DNA from: Denitratimonas tolerans
GTDB taxonomy: Bacteria; Pseudomonadota; Gammaproteobacteria; Xanthomonadales; Xanthomonadaceae
Reading direction: 5' to 3'
NCBI RefSeq assembly: GCF_037203605.1
Contig: NZ_JBBDHC010000015.1
Coordinates: 24,676 to 88,675 of the forward strand
DNA length: 64,000 nucleotides
Shown: positions 1 through 8,958 of the stretch, one piece after another
Layout of the letters: each line of letters begins with the position of its first letter
Position numbering within the stretch: the first letter of the stretch is position 1
Position numbers and translations under genes: made by a program
The notes under the pieces: model-generated
Databases searched by the model: none
Told to the model about the DNA's origin: nothing
What the model saw: the letters and a program-made list of their open reading frames with translations, nothing else

Positions 1-516
1 GCCGACATCATGTTCATCGGCGGCTACCAGCATCCGCCCAACGTGGATGCCGCCGTCTGGTTCGCCACGCAGATCCTGCCGCGCGTGCACGCCGAGATCC
101 CGGAGCTGGTCTTCCATCTGATCGGCAGCAAGGCACCGGCCGAAGTCAGGGCGCTGGGCGAGCTGCCCGGCGTCGTTTTCCACGGGTTCGTGGAGGACAT
201 CGAGCCCTTCCTCGACGGCTGCCGCCTGGCGGTCGCGCCGCTGCGCTACGGTGCCGGGGTCAAGGGCAAGGTCAACATGAGCATGAGCTACGGCCAGCCG
301 GTGGTGGCCACGCCCGTCGCGGTGGAAGGCATGTACGCCGAGCCGGGCCGCGAGGTACTGGTGGCCGAGACGCCGGAAGCGTTCGCCGCCCAGGTGATCC
401 GCGCCTACCGCGATCCGGAGCTGTGGACGCGACTTTCCGACGGCGGCCTCGCCAACGTGGCGCGCCACTTCTCCTTCGATTCGGCGCGCGACGCGCTGCG
501 CCGTCTGCTGGGCTAA
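1..516 (+). CDS. Glycosyltransferase (GT4-like), C-terminal part; gene begins before the window
   Basis: The frame is open from base 1 and ends at TAA 514-516, so only the last 172 or so residues of the protein are present. They form the nucleotide-sugar-binding Rossmann half of a GT-B glycosyltransferase: an LIGSKAP strand-loop, the segment GVVFHGFVEDIEPFLDGC, then APLRYGAGVKGK and MSYGQPVVATP, which correspond to the donor-binding region of family 4 enzymes. The acceptor and sugar cannot be read from this half. The gene converges on the Ser/Thr kinase gene, and the two stop codons overlap. The family call is firm; the role in polysaccharide or glycolipid synthesis is inference. Confidence 0.85.
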   Translation, partial: ADIMFIGGYQHPPNVDAAVWFATQILPRVHAEIPELVFHLIGSKAPAEVRALGELPGVVFHGFVEDIEPFLDGCRLAVAPLRYGAGVKGKVNMSMSYGQPVVATPVAVEGMYAEPGREVLVAETPEAFAAQVIRAYRDPELWTRLSDGGLANVARHFSFDSARDALRRLLG

Positions 517-2990
517 CCGCCGCGCGCCTGCTCCAGCCGCGCCTGCAGGGCGGGCAGGTCGGTGTTGCCCGGATCCAGCTCGCGCGCCTGATCGAAGGCG
601 CGTGCCGCAAGGTCGATCTCGCCGGCACCGAGGCGTTCGCTGGCATAGGCCATGTAGCTGCGCGCCAGGCGCTGGCGCGCACCGGGCAGTCGCGCATCGC
701 CGGCGGAAATCGCCGCGACGGCGTCGAGCGCCCTGCGTGCGGCGCTGAGTCGATTGGCCACCATGGCTTCCTCGAAGCGCCGCATCGCCCGATCCGGCAG
801 GCCGGCGAGCCCGGCGCGCGCCTCGGCGTTGCCCGGCGCCCTGGAGAGCGCCGCGCGATAGAGGTCGTAGGCGCTGTCGCCGGGCGGCGCGAGGAACTGC
901 CCGGCGTCGGCTGCGGCGCGCGCGCGCGCAAGCAGGTCCGGCAGGTCCGCGGCATCGGCTGAATCGCCCTGCTGCGCCCGCTGCCGCCGCGTACGCACGT
1001 CTTCGAGGTGCCGGCGCGTCGTGGCGACTGCGGTCAGGTCCGGGGCCAGCGTCTCGGCCCGGTCGATCAGGTTCCGGGCCTCGTCGAAGCGGTAGTCGTC
1101 GATGCGATGCGTGGCCTGACCGAGCAGCGCCGTCGCCACTTTGCGCAGGCCCGCGCGCGCGCGCGCCTGCGCCGGATCATCGGCCAGCACCGCCTGATAG
1201 GCCTCCTGCGCATTGGGCTGGCGCGGGGGCACGAGGTGTCCGCGCGCCAGCAGCGCATCGGCGGCGTCCACGCGCGCAGCGAGATCGTCCGCACGCGCCT
1301 GCCGCGCCGCGGCCAGGCGCGCCCGGGCCTCCGGCAGACCGAGGTGGGACGGATCCAGCGCGGCAACGCGCTCGATCAGGGACGAACCGGCGTCGGGCTC
1401 GCCGGCGGCAATACGCTCAGCGGCCTGCGCGAGCAGCTGGTCGAGCACGTCGCGCAGGCCCGCAAGCGCCACCGCATTGCCCGGATCCGATGCCAGGATG
1501 CGCCGGTACAGGGCGACCGCGCCGTCCTCGCCTTCGTCCAGCCGCCCGGCGTCCAGCGCGCTGCGCGCCGCGTCGAGCAGATCGACCATCGCGACTTCAC
1601 GCGCGTCCACGACCTGGAGGCTGCGCGAAAGCTCGGCCACATCGGTCGCGGACAAGCCCAGCACGGCCGCCTGCGCGACGAGTTCACGCGCCGGCGCCGA
1701 ATCACCGTTCTGGAGGGCGGCCCGAGCCGCGGCAACGAGCCGCTGCCCGACCTCACGCACGCCGCGGCGCGCGGCGAGGCTGTCCGGATCCAGCGCCAGC
1801 GCGGCCAGGTACAGCTCGCGGGCGCTGGTGTCGCTGCCCGACAGGTTGCCCTGATCGAGCGCCTCATCCGCAGCCAGCAGCAGGCTGTTCATGCGGGTCA
1901 CCGGCAGGCCGGCGCGGATCTGGTCCTGGAACAGGTACAGCGCGCCTCCGGCGAGCACGGCGACCAGCAGGCCGGCCAAGAGCCAGCGCAGGCCGCGCCC
2001 GGACTGGCTGGCTGGCGCGCCGCGCGATCGCGCCGGGGTCCGCAGGACTTCGTCGATGCGCCCGAGGCGAGGCTCGTCGTACCGCTGCGGCGGCAACTGC
2101 GCCGCGTCGGCAGGCGGCGTCACGCGCGTCTCGCGCAGCTCACTGGACGCCTGCTCGATGCCGCGAATCGCCGCCACCACCTGCGCACCGCTCTGGTAGC
2201 GCCCGTCCGGATCCTTGGCCAGAAGGCCGTCGAGCACCGGCTGCAGCCAGGCCAGATCTTCCGGCAGCCGCGGCATGGGCGCGGTGATGTGCATGATGCC
2301 CACCGCGAGCGAGTCCTCGGCCTGGTAGGGCACCTTGCCCACCAGCATCTCGTACAGCAGGATGCCCAGGCTGTAGAGGTCGGCGCGCCCGTCCAGCGGC
2401 AGCCCGCGCGCCTGCTCCGGGCTCATGTAGTGCGGGGTGCCGATGATCGCGCCGGTGCGCGTCATGCGGCTGGCGTCGCTGGCGTGGGCGATGCCGAAGT
2501 CGGTCAGCACCGCGCTGCCGTCCTCGCGCAGCAGGATGTTGTCGGGCTTGATGTCCCGATGCACGATGCCGTGCGCACCGGCGTAATCGAGCGCGCCGGC
2601 GATCTGGCGCACGACCCTGAGCGCGAAGGCCACGGGCCGCGGCTCGCCGATCCGCCCCATCACCGGACCGCCGGGCAAGTATTCCATGGCAATGTAGTGG
2701 TGCTCGCCGCTCACCCCCACGTCGTGCACCTGCACCACGTTGGGATGCCGGAGCCTGGCGGCGATGCGCGCCTCGCGCAGGAAACGCTCGCCGAACTGCT
2801 CGTCCCCCAGCAGCGCCTTCGACATCACCTTGAGCGCGACTTCGCGCTGCACCGATTCCTGCAGCGCCAGATACACGGTCGCCATGCCCCCGCGTCCGAG
2901 CGTCCGCACGATCCGGTATCCGGCAATGTCCAAGCCTGCCCCCTGGGGTTGTGGTGGTGTGTCCGCGCCTGAGGGTCGTGCATCCACCAC
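513..2990 (-). CDS. Transmembrane Ser/Thr protein kinase with repetitive TPR-like C-terminal half
   Basis: Residues about 24-290 are a Hanks-type kinase: glycine-rich loop LGRGGMATVY, catalytic Lys54 (VALK), HRDIKPDN with Asp146, DFG Asp164, and an SPE-type activation-segment end. A Lys/Arg-bounded hydrophobic stretch at about 332-353 is the single membrane span, so the kinase is cytoplasmic. The remaining 470 residues are alpha-helical repeats of about 110 residues with recurring Y-x2-AL-x2-DP-x-N/S-x2-A-RAGL patterns, resembling TPRs, and should lie in the periplasm. The start is uncertain: no ATG lies near, and GTG at 2990 is preferred because the kinase fold begins about 24 residues later and a divergent gene starts near 3174. 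Substrates are unknown. Confidence 0.85.
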   Translation of the reverse strand: MVDARPSGADTPPQPQGAGLDIAGYRIVRTLGRGGMATVYLALQESVQREVALKVMSKALLGDEQFGERFLREARIAARLRHPNVVQVHDVGVSGEHHYIAMEYLPGGPVMGRIGEPRPVAFALRVVRQIAGALDYAGAHGIVHRDIKPDNILLREDGSAVLTDFGIAHASDASRMTRTGAIIGTPHYMSPEQARGLPLDGRADLYSLGILLYEMLVGKVPYQAEDSLAVGIMHITAPMPRLPEDLAWLQPVLDGLLAKDPDGRYQSGAQVVAAIRGIEQASSELRETRVTPPADAAQLPPQRYDEPRLGRIDEVLRTPARSRGAPASQSGRGLRWLLAGLLVAVLAGGALYLFQDQIRAGLPVTRMNSLLLAADEALDQGNLSGSDTSARELYLAALALDPDSLAARRGVREVGQRLVAAARAALQNGDSAPARELVAQAAVLGLSATDVAELSRSLQVVDAREVAMVDLLDAARSALDAGRLDEGEDGAVALYRRILASDPGNAVALAGLRDVLDQLLAQAAERIAAGEPDAGSSLIERVAALDPSHLGLPEARARLAAARQARADDLAARVDAADALLARGHLVPPRQPNAQEAYQAVLADDPAQARARAGLRKVATALLGQATHRIDDYRFDEARNLIDRAETLAPDLTAVATTRRHLEDVRTRRQRAQQGDSADAADLPDLLARARAAADAGQFLAPPGDSAYDLYRAALSRAPGNAEARAGLAGLPDRAMRRFEEAMVANRLSAARRALDAVAAISAGDARLPGARQRLARSYMAYASERLGAGEIDLAARAFDQARELDPGNTDLPALQARLEQARGG

Positions 2991-3173
2991 CCGGCGGGCA
3001 GGCGATGGAAAGGGCAGGCACCCGTCGCGCAAGCATAGCAAGATGGGGGGGGGTCGCCGCGGCGCGTGCCCCGGGCCGGCGGCGCGCTTTGCCTTTTGCG
3101 GAGTGCGGCCTGTAACATTTTTTTCATCTTCGCTCGGGAGCGCCGACTCTTCGCTCCCTCCGGAACGTCTTTC

Positions 3174-4649
3174 TTGCTGACCGATCTCAACCTGACGCCG
3201 CAGCCTCCCCGCCACCTCGACGCCGATGTCTGCATCTGCGGTGCCGGGCCGGCCGGCATCGTGCTGGCGCTGGAACTGGCGCGACGCCGTCCCGACTGGC
3301 GCATCGTCCTGCTCGAAGGCGGCGGGCGCAGCCTGGCCAGCGAGCGCGAACGCATCCTCTACGACGTCGGGCTGGCTGCCAAATCCTATGCAGTCGCGGC
3401 CTCGCGCCGCCGGATGCTGGGCGGCACCTCCGGTCACTGGGGCGGCTGGTGCAAACCGCTTGATCCGGCGGATTTCACCGCGCCGGCGGCCTGGTCTGTG
3501 CCGGACTGGCCGGTCACGCTGGATGATCTGCAGCCCTATCTTGCGTCGGCCCACGTCTGGTGCGAGATCCCGAGCAATCGCTATGACCCGGATGAAGTTC
3601 GCGCCCGCCAGCCGCAGCGGTTCCTCGACCTGCCGGCCGGCAGCCCGGTGGCCGAACACCTGTTCCGCTTCAGTCCCCCGACCCGCTTCGGCGCGCGCTA
3701 CGCGGACGAGCTGGCCGGCCAGTCCAACCTCGACGGCCTGCTGCATGCCAACCTGTTTGCTCTGGAGCGGCGCGGGGATCGCATCGTTTCGGCCTCGGCC
3801 CGGGCGCTTGACGGAAAGCCGGTCCGGATTTCCGCCCGCCGCTTCGTCCTGGCACAGGGCGGACTGGAAACCACCCGCACCCTGTTGAACCTGCGCGGCG
3901 ATGCCTCCGATGACGGCGAGGGCCTGCGTTCACCGCACCTGGGACGGTATTTTGCCGACCACTACGGCGTGAGCCCCGGTACCGTGCTGGCACCGGCGGA
4001 GCTCGGCTACCGGCGCATGGCCGATCAGGACACGGCGGTGATGCCGGTGCTGGCACCCTCGCCGGGCGCACTTCGCCAGGCCGGGCGTCAGAACGTGTGC
4101 CTGATGCTCGCCCACGATCCGGCCGACGATTCGCTGCCTGCAAGCTACGCAACGCACGCGGCGCTGGGCTTTTCCACCCGTGCGTTCTGGAGCTACCGCG
4201 CGCAGATGATCGTGGAACCGCGCCCGCATCCGGAAAGCCGCATCACCCTGACCGACACCCGCTGCGAACTGGGCCTGCGCCGGGCGCACCTGGATTGGCG
4301 CCTCCACCCGCAGGACACCGCGTCGGCCCTCGCCTTCTTCGACGACCTCGGTACCGTGCTGGCGCAAAGCGGACAGGGCCGCACGCGCCTGACGTATGAA
4401 GCCACCCCCGCGCGCCTGGCCTCGGTCAACGGTGCCAACCACCACCTGGGCACCGTCCGCTTCGCGCATGATCCCAAGGACGGCGTCGCCGATGCGGACG
4501 GGCGCATCCATGACATGGAGAACCTCTACGTGGCGAGCTCTGCGCTGTTTCCCCGTTACGGCTATTCCAATCCGACCCTGACCATCGTGGCGCTGGCGAT
4601 CCGGCTTGCCAGCCGCTGGGCGGGCGAATCGGCGGAGGCAGGGACATGA
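3174..4649 (+). CDS. GMC-family FAD-dependent oxidoreductase
   Basis: A flavoprotein of about 491 residues. The N-terminus carries the dinucleotide-binding motif CGAGPAG after a beta strand, with the acidic end of the second strand (LLEGGG); GTSGHWGGW follows the FAD site, as in glucose-methanol-choline enzymes. The C-terminal GMC domain is recognisable from NHHLGTVRFA and the final SSALFPRYGYSNPTLT motif, containing the usual catalytic His/Asn region. It would oxidise an alcohol or sugar hydroxyl. TTG at 3174 is chosen as start (GTG at 3066 is an alternative); neither has a strong ribosome-binding site. It overlaps the next gene by 4 bases (ATGA), so the two are translationally coupled and probably act together. 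Confidence 0.85.
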   Translation: MLTDLNLTPQPPRHLDADVCICGAGPAGIVLALELARRRPDWRIVLLEGGGRSLASERERILYDVGLAAKSYAVAASRRRMLGGTSGHWGGWCKPLDPADFTAPAAWSVPDWPVTLDDLQPYLASAHVWCEIPSNRYDPDEVRARQPQRFLDLPAGSPVAEHLFRFSPPTRFGARYADELAGQSNLDGLLHANLFALERRGDRIVSASARALDGKPVRISARRFVLAQGGLETTRTLLNLRGDASDDGEGLRSPHLGRYFADHYGVSPGTVLAPAELGYRRMADQDTAVMPVLAPSPGALRQAGRQNVCLMLAHDPADDSLPASYATHAALGFSTRAFWSYRAQMIVEPRPHPESRITLTDTRCELGLRRAHLDWRLHPQDTASALAFFDDLGTVLAQSGQGRTRLTYEATPARLASVNGANHHLGTVRFAHDPKDGVADADGRIHDMENLYVASSALFPRYGYSNPTLTIVALAIRLASRWAGESAEAGT

Positions 4650-5788
4650 TCACCCGACGCGACCTGTGCGTGGCGGTCATCGCGGCGGGTGCCACCGCGA
4701 CCGGCTTCGTGACGCCCTGGGGCACGATCCGCGACGCCTTCGCGCCGCCGGCCAACAACACCGGCCTGGGACGTGCGTTCGACACCCTGCTCGCCGGCCT
4801 CGACGGCACTCAGGGCGTCGGCCGCATCGTGGCGGAGGGCAGTGCGCCCGGAACCTCCGCCGACGCGCTCATCGAGCGCCTGGGCAGTCATCTAGAGGGT
4901 GCCTTGAGTGATCGCGCCTCAATCGAGGCGCGCCTGGGCGAACGGGTGCGCGCCGACTTTGCCGCAGCGCGCACTTGCCGGGTGGACGGCTGGACGCTGA
5001 GCCAGACCGAGTGCGACCTGGCCGGCCTGCGCTGGCACCTCATGCACGATGCGCCGGCGCCGTCCCGGGCGTCAAACACGGCCACGCCGCTCCCGGCGGC
5101 GGGCGCTGCGACAGGCGCGGCTGCTTCCGATGCCGCGAAAGCGCCCGGGCAACCGCCTGCGGCCATCGTCGAAATCACCAACTGGGGGCCACGCACCACC
5201 GAGCAGGGATCGAAGTTCAACGTGCAGCCCGATGGCCACAGCGGGCTTTGGTTCGTCGCGCCAGGCGCGCCCGACTGGGTCAAGGTCCGCATCGATGGCC
5301 AGGAAAGCCCCACCACCGTGTCCGAAGCCGGCTTCACCTCGGGGATCTTCGGCAGCCTGCAGGAACGGATCCTCGCCACGCCGGGCAGCTATCGGGTCGA
5401 GCTTTACGACCCGGTGAACGACACTGTGCAGCCGATCGGCGAACTGGTGGTGCGGCCAATGGCCGAGCGCGCGGTCAGGGAGGACGGAACGCGCTCCTCC
5501 ATTTTCTGCCCCGTCACCGGATGGGGTCCGACGGAAACGACGGTCGGCGTGGCGGAGAATGCGCAGCCCGACGGCTCGCAGGGCATGTGGTTCCTTCTAC
5601 CGTGCGCGCCCAACAACGTGCAGCTGGTGTTTGGCGACGACCGCCTCCCCGCCACCCGCACCGATCGCGGCATCACCTCACGGGTGCCGCTGGCGCTGCT
5701 GGAATCCCCCGGCACGGTCAGCATCCGTCTTCGTCACATCCACTCCGGTGAAGAACTGACGGTCGGCCTGTTCGAAATCCGCCCCTGA
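4646..5788 (+). CDS. Tat-exported protein with two tandem beta-sandwich-like repeats, coupled to the GMC oxidoreductase
   Basis: 380 residues. The N-terminus has a twin-arginine-like signal (TRRDLCVAVIAAG), then a helical domain at about 45-135 with CRVDGWTLSQTEC, followed by an Ala/Pro linker. The C-terminal half holds two clearly related units, about 170-278 and 287-380: each has a TxWGP opening, a QPDG(H/S)xGxWF core and a G-S-x-R/S-x-R-L end, like IPT/Ig-type folds. The helical N-terminal part plus Tat signal recalls the small subunits that accompany periplasmic GMC dehydrogenases; the tandem repeats are not part of that family as I know it. The partner role is inferred from the 4-base overlap. 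No enzyme motif is seen. Confidence 0.7.
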   Translation: MITRRDLCVAVIAAGATATGFVTPWGTIRDAFAPPANNTGLGRAFDTLLAGLDGTQGVGRIVAEGSAPGTSADALIERLGSHLEGALSDRASIEARLGERVRADFAAARTCRVDGWTLSQTECDLAGLRWHLMHDAPAPSRASNTATPLPAAGAATGAAASDAAKAPGQPPAAIVEITNWGPRTTEQGSKFNVQPDGHSGLWFVAPGAPDWVKVRIDGQESPTTVSEAGFTSGIFGSLQERILATPGSYRVELYDPVNDTVQPIGELVVRPMAERAVREDGTRSSIFCPVTGWGPTETTVGVAENAQPDGSQGMWFLLPCAPNNVQLVFGDDRLPATRTDRGITSRVPLALLESPGTVSIRLRHIHSGEELTVGLFEIRP

Positions 5789-5920
5789 GGCAGAACGTCA
5801 CATTTCATGCCGGCCCAGCCTCTGGTCCGGCACCAGGACGCGATCCTGCTCACAATTCTGGCAAAATCATCACTCCCACCGCGCGTCGTGCGGAGCGCCG
5901 GCACCTCAGGAGAATCCCAC

Positions 5921-8872
5921 GTGTCCCCCATCACCTCCCTGTACCAGATCGTGCGCCGGCCCCTGTTGACGCTGGCCGTGGCAACCACCTGCGCCGCCGT
6001 CGCCGGCAGCGCGCTGGCTGCCGATCCGGGCCGGATCGACACCCGCTCGGCGTTGGCCGAACGCGTCCTGTTCGATGCCGGCCAGCCGGGCGAATCCTTC
6101 GACGGCTTCATCGTCTACTACCGCGACGATGCGCCCGCCGGGGAAGAAAAATCCGCAGCGGCCAGCCGCACCCGCAAGGCGATCGATGCGGACCTCGCAC
6201 GCATGGGGAAGGCGTTCGGCTTCGCGGCGCGCCACGAGCGCCAGCTCGCCACGGGTGGCCACCTCGTTCGCCTGAACGGAACCCGCCTTGCCGGTGAAGA
6301 CGCGAATGCCTGGATGGCGACGCTGGCGGCCAATCCGGACATCGTGGCGGTCGAACCGAACGCCCGCGCCTACCCGGCACTGGTCCCGAACGACCGGCAC
6401 TACGCCCTGCAGTGGGGCCTGAGCGATCCGGTCGGCGGCATCAGCGCCCCGGCCGCGTGGGACATGTCCACCGGCTCTGGCATCGTCATCGCAGTCGTGG
6501 ATACCGGCGGCACCCCGCACCCGGACCTCGACGCACAGACCGTCGCGGGCTACGACTTCATCTCCAGTGAGGAAACCGCGCGCGACGGCGACGGTCGCGA
6601 CGCCAACCCCAACGACGAGGGCGACTGGCACGAACCGGGCGACTGCGGTCCGGGAGTCGAGCCGTCGAAGAAGTCCTCCTGGCACGGCACCCACGTTGCC
6701 GGCATCGCCGCCGCCCAGGCGAACAATGGCATCGGCGTGGCCGGCGTCGCGTTCGGTGCCAGGGTGCAGCACGTGCGCGCCCTGGGCCGCTGCGGCGGCA
6801 CCGTGGCCGACATTGCCGACTCGATCATCTGGGCGGCTGGCGGCACCGTGCCCGGCGTCCCGGCGAACGCGACGCCTGCGCGCATCATCAACCTCAGCCT
6901 CGGTGGCGAGGGCATGTGCGGCCCGACCTACCAGAACGCGGTCGATGCCGCGAACGCGCGCAAGGCCGTGGTGATCGCGGCCGCCGGCAACGATGACGCA
7001 CATGCGGCCACCCAGCGCCCGGCCAACTGCAGCGGCGTGCTCGTCGTGGGTGCCAGCAACCGCGCCGGCATCCGCGCGTCGTACTCCAACTACGGCGAGC
7101 TGGTGGACCTCGCGGCACCCGGCGGGGACTGCAGGGACTGCGAGAACGACTACCCGGACCTCATCCTCTCCACGCTCAACAGCGGCGAGCAGGGACAGAA
7201 TGAAGCGGGCTACTACTACATGGCCGGTACCTCGATGGCCACGCCGCACGTTTCCGGCGTTGCCGCACTGGTCCTGGCGCGCAAGGGCTCGCTCTCGCCC
7301 GCCGAAGTCCGCACCCTGCTGCGCGACACCGCCAAACCGTTCCCTGGCCACTGCACCGGCGGCTGCGGCGTCGGACTGGTCAACGCGGAAGCCGCGGTAC
7401 GCGCCGCCGGCAATCAGGCGATCACCCGACTGCCGATCTCCGTGACCCGCGCCGGCATCGGCTCGGGCCGGATCACCAGCTCGCCCAGCGGCATCGACTG
7501 CGGCGCGCGCTGCTCCAACACCTTCAGCAAGGGCACCAGCGTCACCTTGACCGCGGCCGCCGCCACCGGATCGACCTTCACCGGCTGGTCGGGCGCCTGC
7601 TCCGGCAGCGGGAGCACCTGCACCCTGGCGGCGAACCAGGCGCACGCCGCGCTGGCCCACTTCAAGGTGCCGGTCACCGGCCTGAGCCGCGGCCAGGCGA
7701 TCGCCGATCTGTCCGCGCAGGGCGGTCTGGCGCGCATGTACTCGCTGCACGTGCCTTCCGGCTCGGAGTCGCTCAGGATCCGGCTCAGCGGCGGCAGCGG
7801 CGATGCCGACCTCTACGTGCGCCACGGCACCGAACCGAACGAGAGCCAGTACGACTGCCGTCCCTACCTCCACGGCAACAACGAACTGTGCGAATTCCCG
7901 GCACCGCTGGCGGGGATCTACTACATCATGATCAAGGGCGCGCCGGACTATTCGGGCGCACGCCTGTTCGCCCACTACGCGCTCGGCCCGCAGGGCGGCC
8001 GCACCGTCAGCGCCGATGTGCCCATGACCGGCATCTCGGCACCGCAGGGCGGCGGACGCTACTTCAAGGTGGACGTGCCGCAGGGTGCCACCGACCTGTG
8101 GATCACCACGCGCGCCAGCCGGGACCTGGACCTGTTCGTGCGCCGCGGCGGCGTGCCGACGCCGGACTGGAACGAGCAGTTCGTTTCCGGCAACCCCGCC
8201 GGCAACGAGGAAATCTATATCCCCAACCCGCAGCGCGGAATGCACTACATCCTGCTGCATGCCTACGAAAGCTTCAGCGGTGCCTCGCTGCGGGCCGGCT
8301 ACACGGTCGCCGGCAAGCGCATCGTCATGACGCATTCGGGCCTGGGGGCCGGCACGGTGGCAATGCGGCGCGTGGCGACCGGCGCGACCGCCGCCACCTG
8401 CGCGGGTTTCCCCTGCACCGTCGGGCTGCCCGATGCGACCTTCGACCTGATCGCCTCGCCCTCGACCGGCTCGGCTTTCAGCGGCTGGATCGCCAGCCAG
8501 TGCGATTCGATCACCCCGCAGGGCGACTGCCGCATGCGGGTTTCGAGCGAGCGCCCGGTGTCCGTCGGCTTCAGCGGCGCGCCGTCCAAGCCGGTGGTCA
8601 CCCTGAACACCGTCGGCGAAGGCAGCGGCGTGGTCCTGGTGCGAGCCGCCGGTGGCGATGCGCCGCTGGCGGTGTGCACGGCCTTCCCCTGCCGCATCGC
8701 GCCCACCGCGACGACCTACGAACTGGTTCCGATCGCGGCCCCGGATTCGGCCTTCACGCGCTGGATTTCCCCGACCATGGGAACGCCGGCCTGCGCCTCG
8801 ATCACGGCGGAAGGCTATTGCCGCCTGCAGCCGACCGCCGCAACCTCGGTCACGGCGAACTTCGTCAAGTAG
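5921..8872 (+). CDS. Secreted subtilisin-like serine protease (S8) with PPC and cysteine-rich repeat domains
   Basis: 983 residues. GTG at 5921 follows AGGAGA at 5908-5913 and gives a Sec signal peptide ending near ALAAD. A propeptide-like inhibitor region (about 45-160) precedes the S8 domain, whose triad is visible: Asp194 (VVDTGG), His255 (HGTHVAG) and Ser438 (GTSMATPH). The C-terminal third is modular: a repeat with TGWSGACSG and paired Cys (about 515-590), two pre-peptidase C-terminal domains (about 595-690 and 700-800, marked by DADLYVR and DLDLFVR), and two further Cys-containing repeats of the FSGWI type. Such C-terminal units are usually removed or used for binding during secretion. 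It is flanked downstream by a strong hairpin. Function: extracellular proteolysis. Confidence 0.92.
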   Translation: MSPITSLYQIVRRPLLTLAVATTCAAVAGSALAADPGRIDTRSALAERVLFDAGQPGESFDGFIVYYRDDAPAGEEKSAAASRTRKAIDADLARMGKAFGFAARHERQLATGGHLVRLNGTRLAGEDANAWMATLAANPDIVAVEPNARAYPALVPNDRHYALQWGLSDPVGGISAPAAWDMSTGSGIVIAVVDTGGTPHPDLDAQTVAGYDFISSEETARDGDGRDANPNDEGDWHEPGDCGPGVEPSKKSSWHGTHVAGIAAAQANNGIGVAGVAFGARVQHVRALGRCGGTVADIADSIIWAAGGTVPGVPANATPARIINLSLGGEGMCGPTYQNAVDAANARKAVVIAAAGNDDAHAATQRPANCSGVLVVGASNRAGIRASYSNYGELVDLAAPGGDCRDCENDYPDLILSTLNSGEQGQNEAGYYYMAGTSMATPHVSGVAALVLARKGSLSPAEVRTLLRDTAKPFPGHCTGGCGVGLVNAEAAVRAAGNQAITRLPISVTRAGIGSGRITSSPSGIDCGARCSNTFSKGTSVTLTAAAATGSTFTGWSGACSGSGSTCTLAANQAHAALAHFKVPVTGLSRGQAIADLSAQGGLARMYSLHVPSGSESLRIRLSGGSGDADLYVRHGTEPNESQYDCRPYLHGNNELCEFPAPLAGIYYIMIKGAPDYSGARLFAHYALGPQGGRTVSADVPMTGISAPQGGGRYFKVDVPQGATDLWITTRASRDLDLFVRRGGVPTPDWNEQFVSGNPAGNEEIYIPNPQRGMHYILLHAYESFSGASLRAGYTVAGKRIVMTHSGLGAGTVAMRRVATGATAATCAGFPCTVGLPDATFDLIASPSTGSAFSGWIASQCDSITPQGDCRMRVSSERPVSVGFSGAPSKPVVTLNTVGEGSGVVLVRAAGGDAPLAVCTAFPCRIAPTATTYELVPIAAPDSAFTRWISPTMGTPACASITAEGYCRLQPTAATSVTANFVK

Positions 8873-8881
8873 CCGGCTCGC

Positions 8882-8914
8882 GCGGTGGCCCCGCTCCTGC
8901 GGCGGGGCCACCGC
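8882..8914. terminator. Hairpin between convergent genes
   Basis: A perfect 13-bp stem (8882-8894 with 8902-8914) around a 7-base loop lies ten bases after the protease stop codon and before the convergent DUF2461 gene. There is no T-tract on either side, so it is a terminator-like or mRNA-stabilising structure rather than a textbook intrinsic terminator. Confidence 0.55.
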
Positions 8915-8958
8915 GGCGGATTCCGCTTACGGCACGTCCGCGCGCTGCGGACCGCCGC

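Noticed and set aside
1008..2972. 654-codon open frame opposite the Ser/Thr kinase
   Set aside because: Mirror of the kinase gene; translation is Arg/Gln/His-rich with no fold, and the minus strand shows all kinase motifs.
5906..8911. 1001-codon frame opposite the subtilase
   Set aside because: Low-complexity Arg/Gly/Ala product; the plus strand has the complete catalytic triad.
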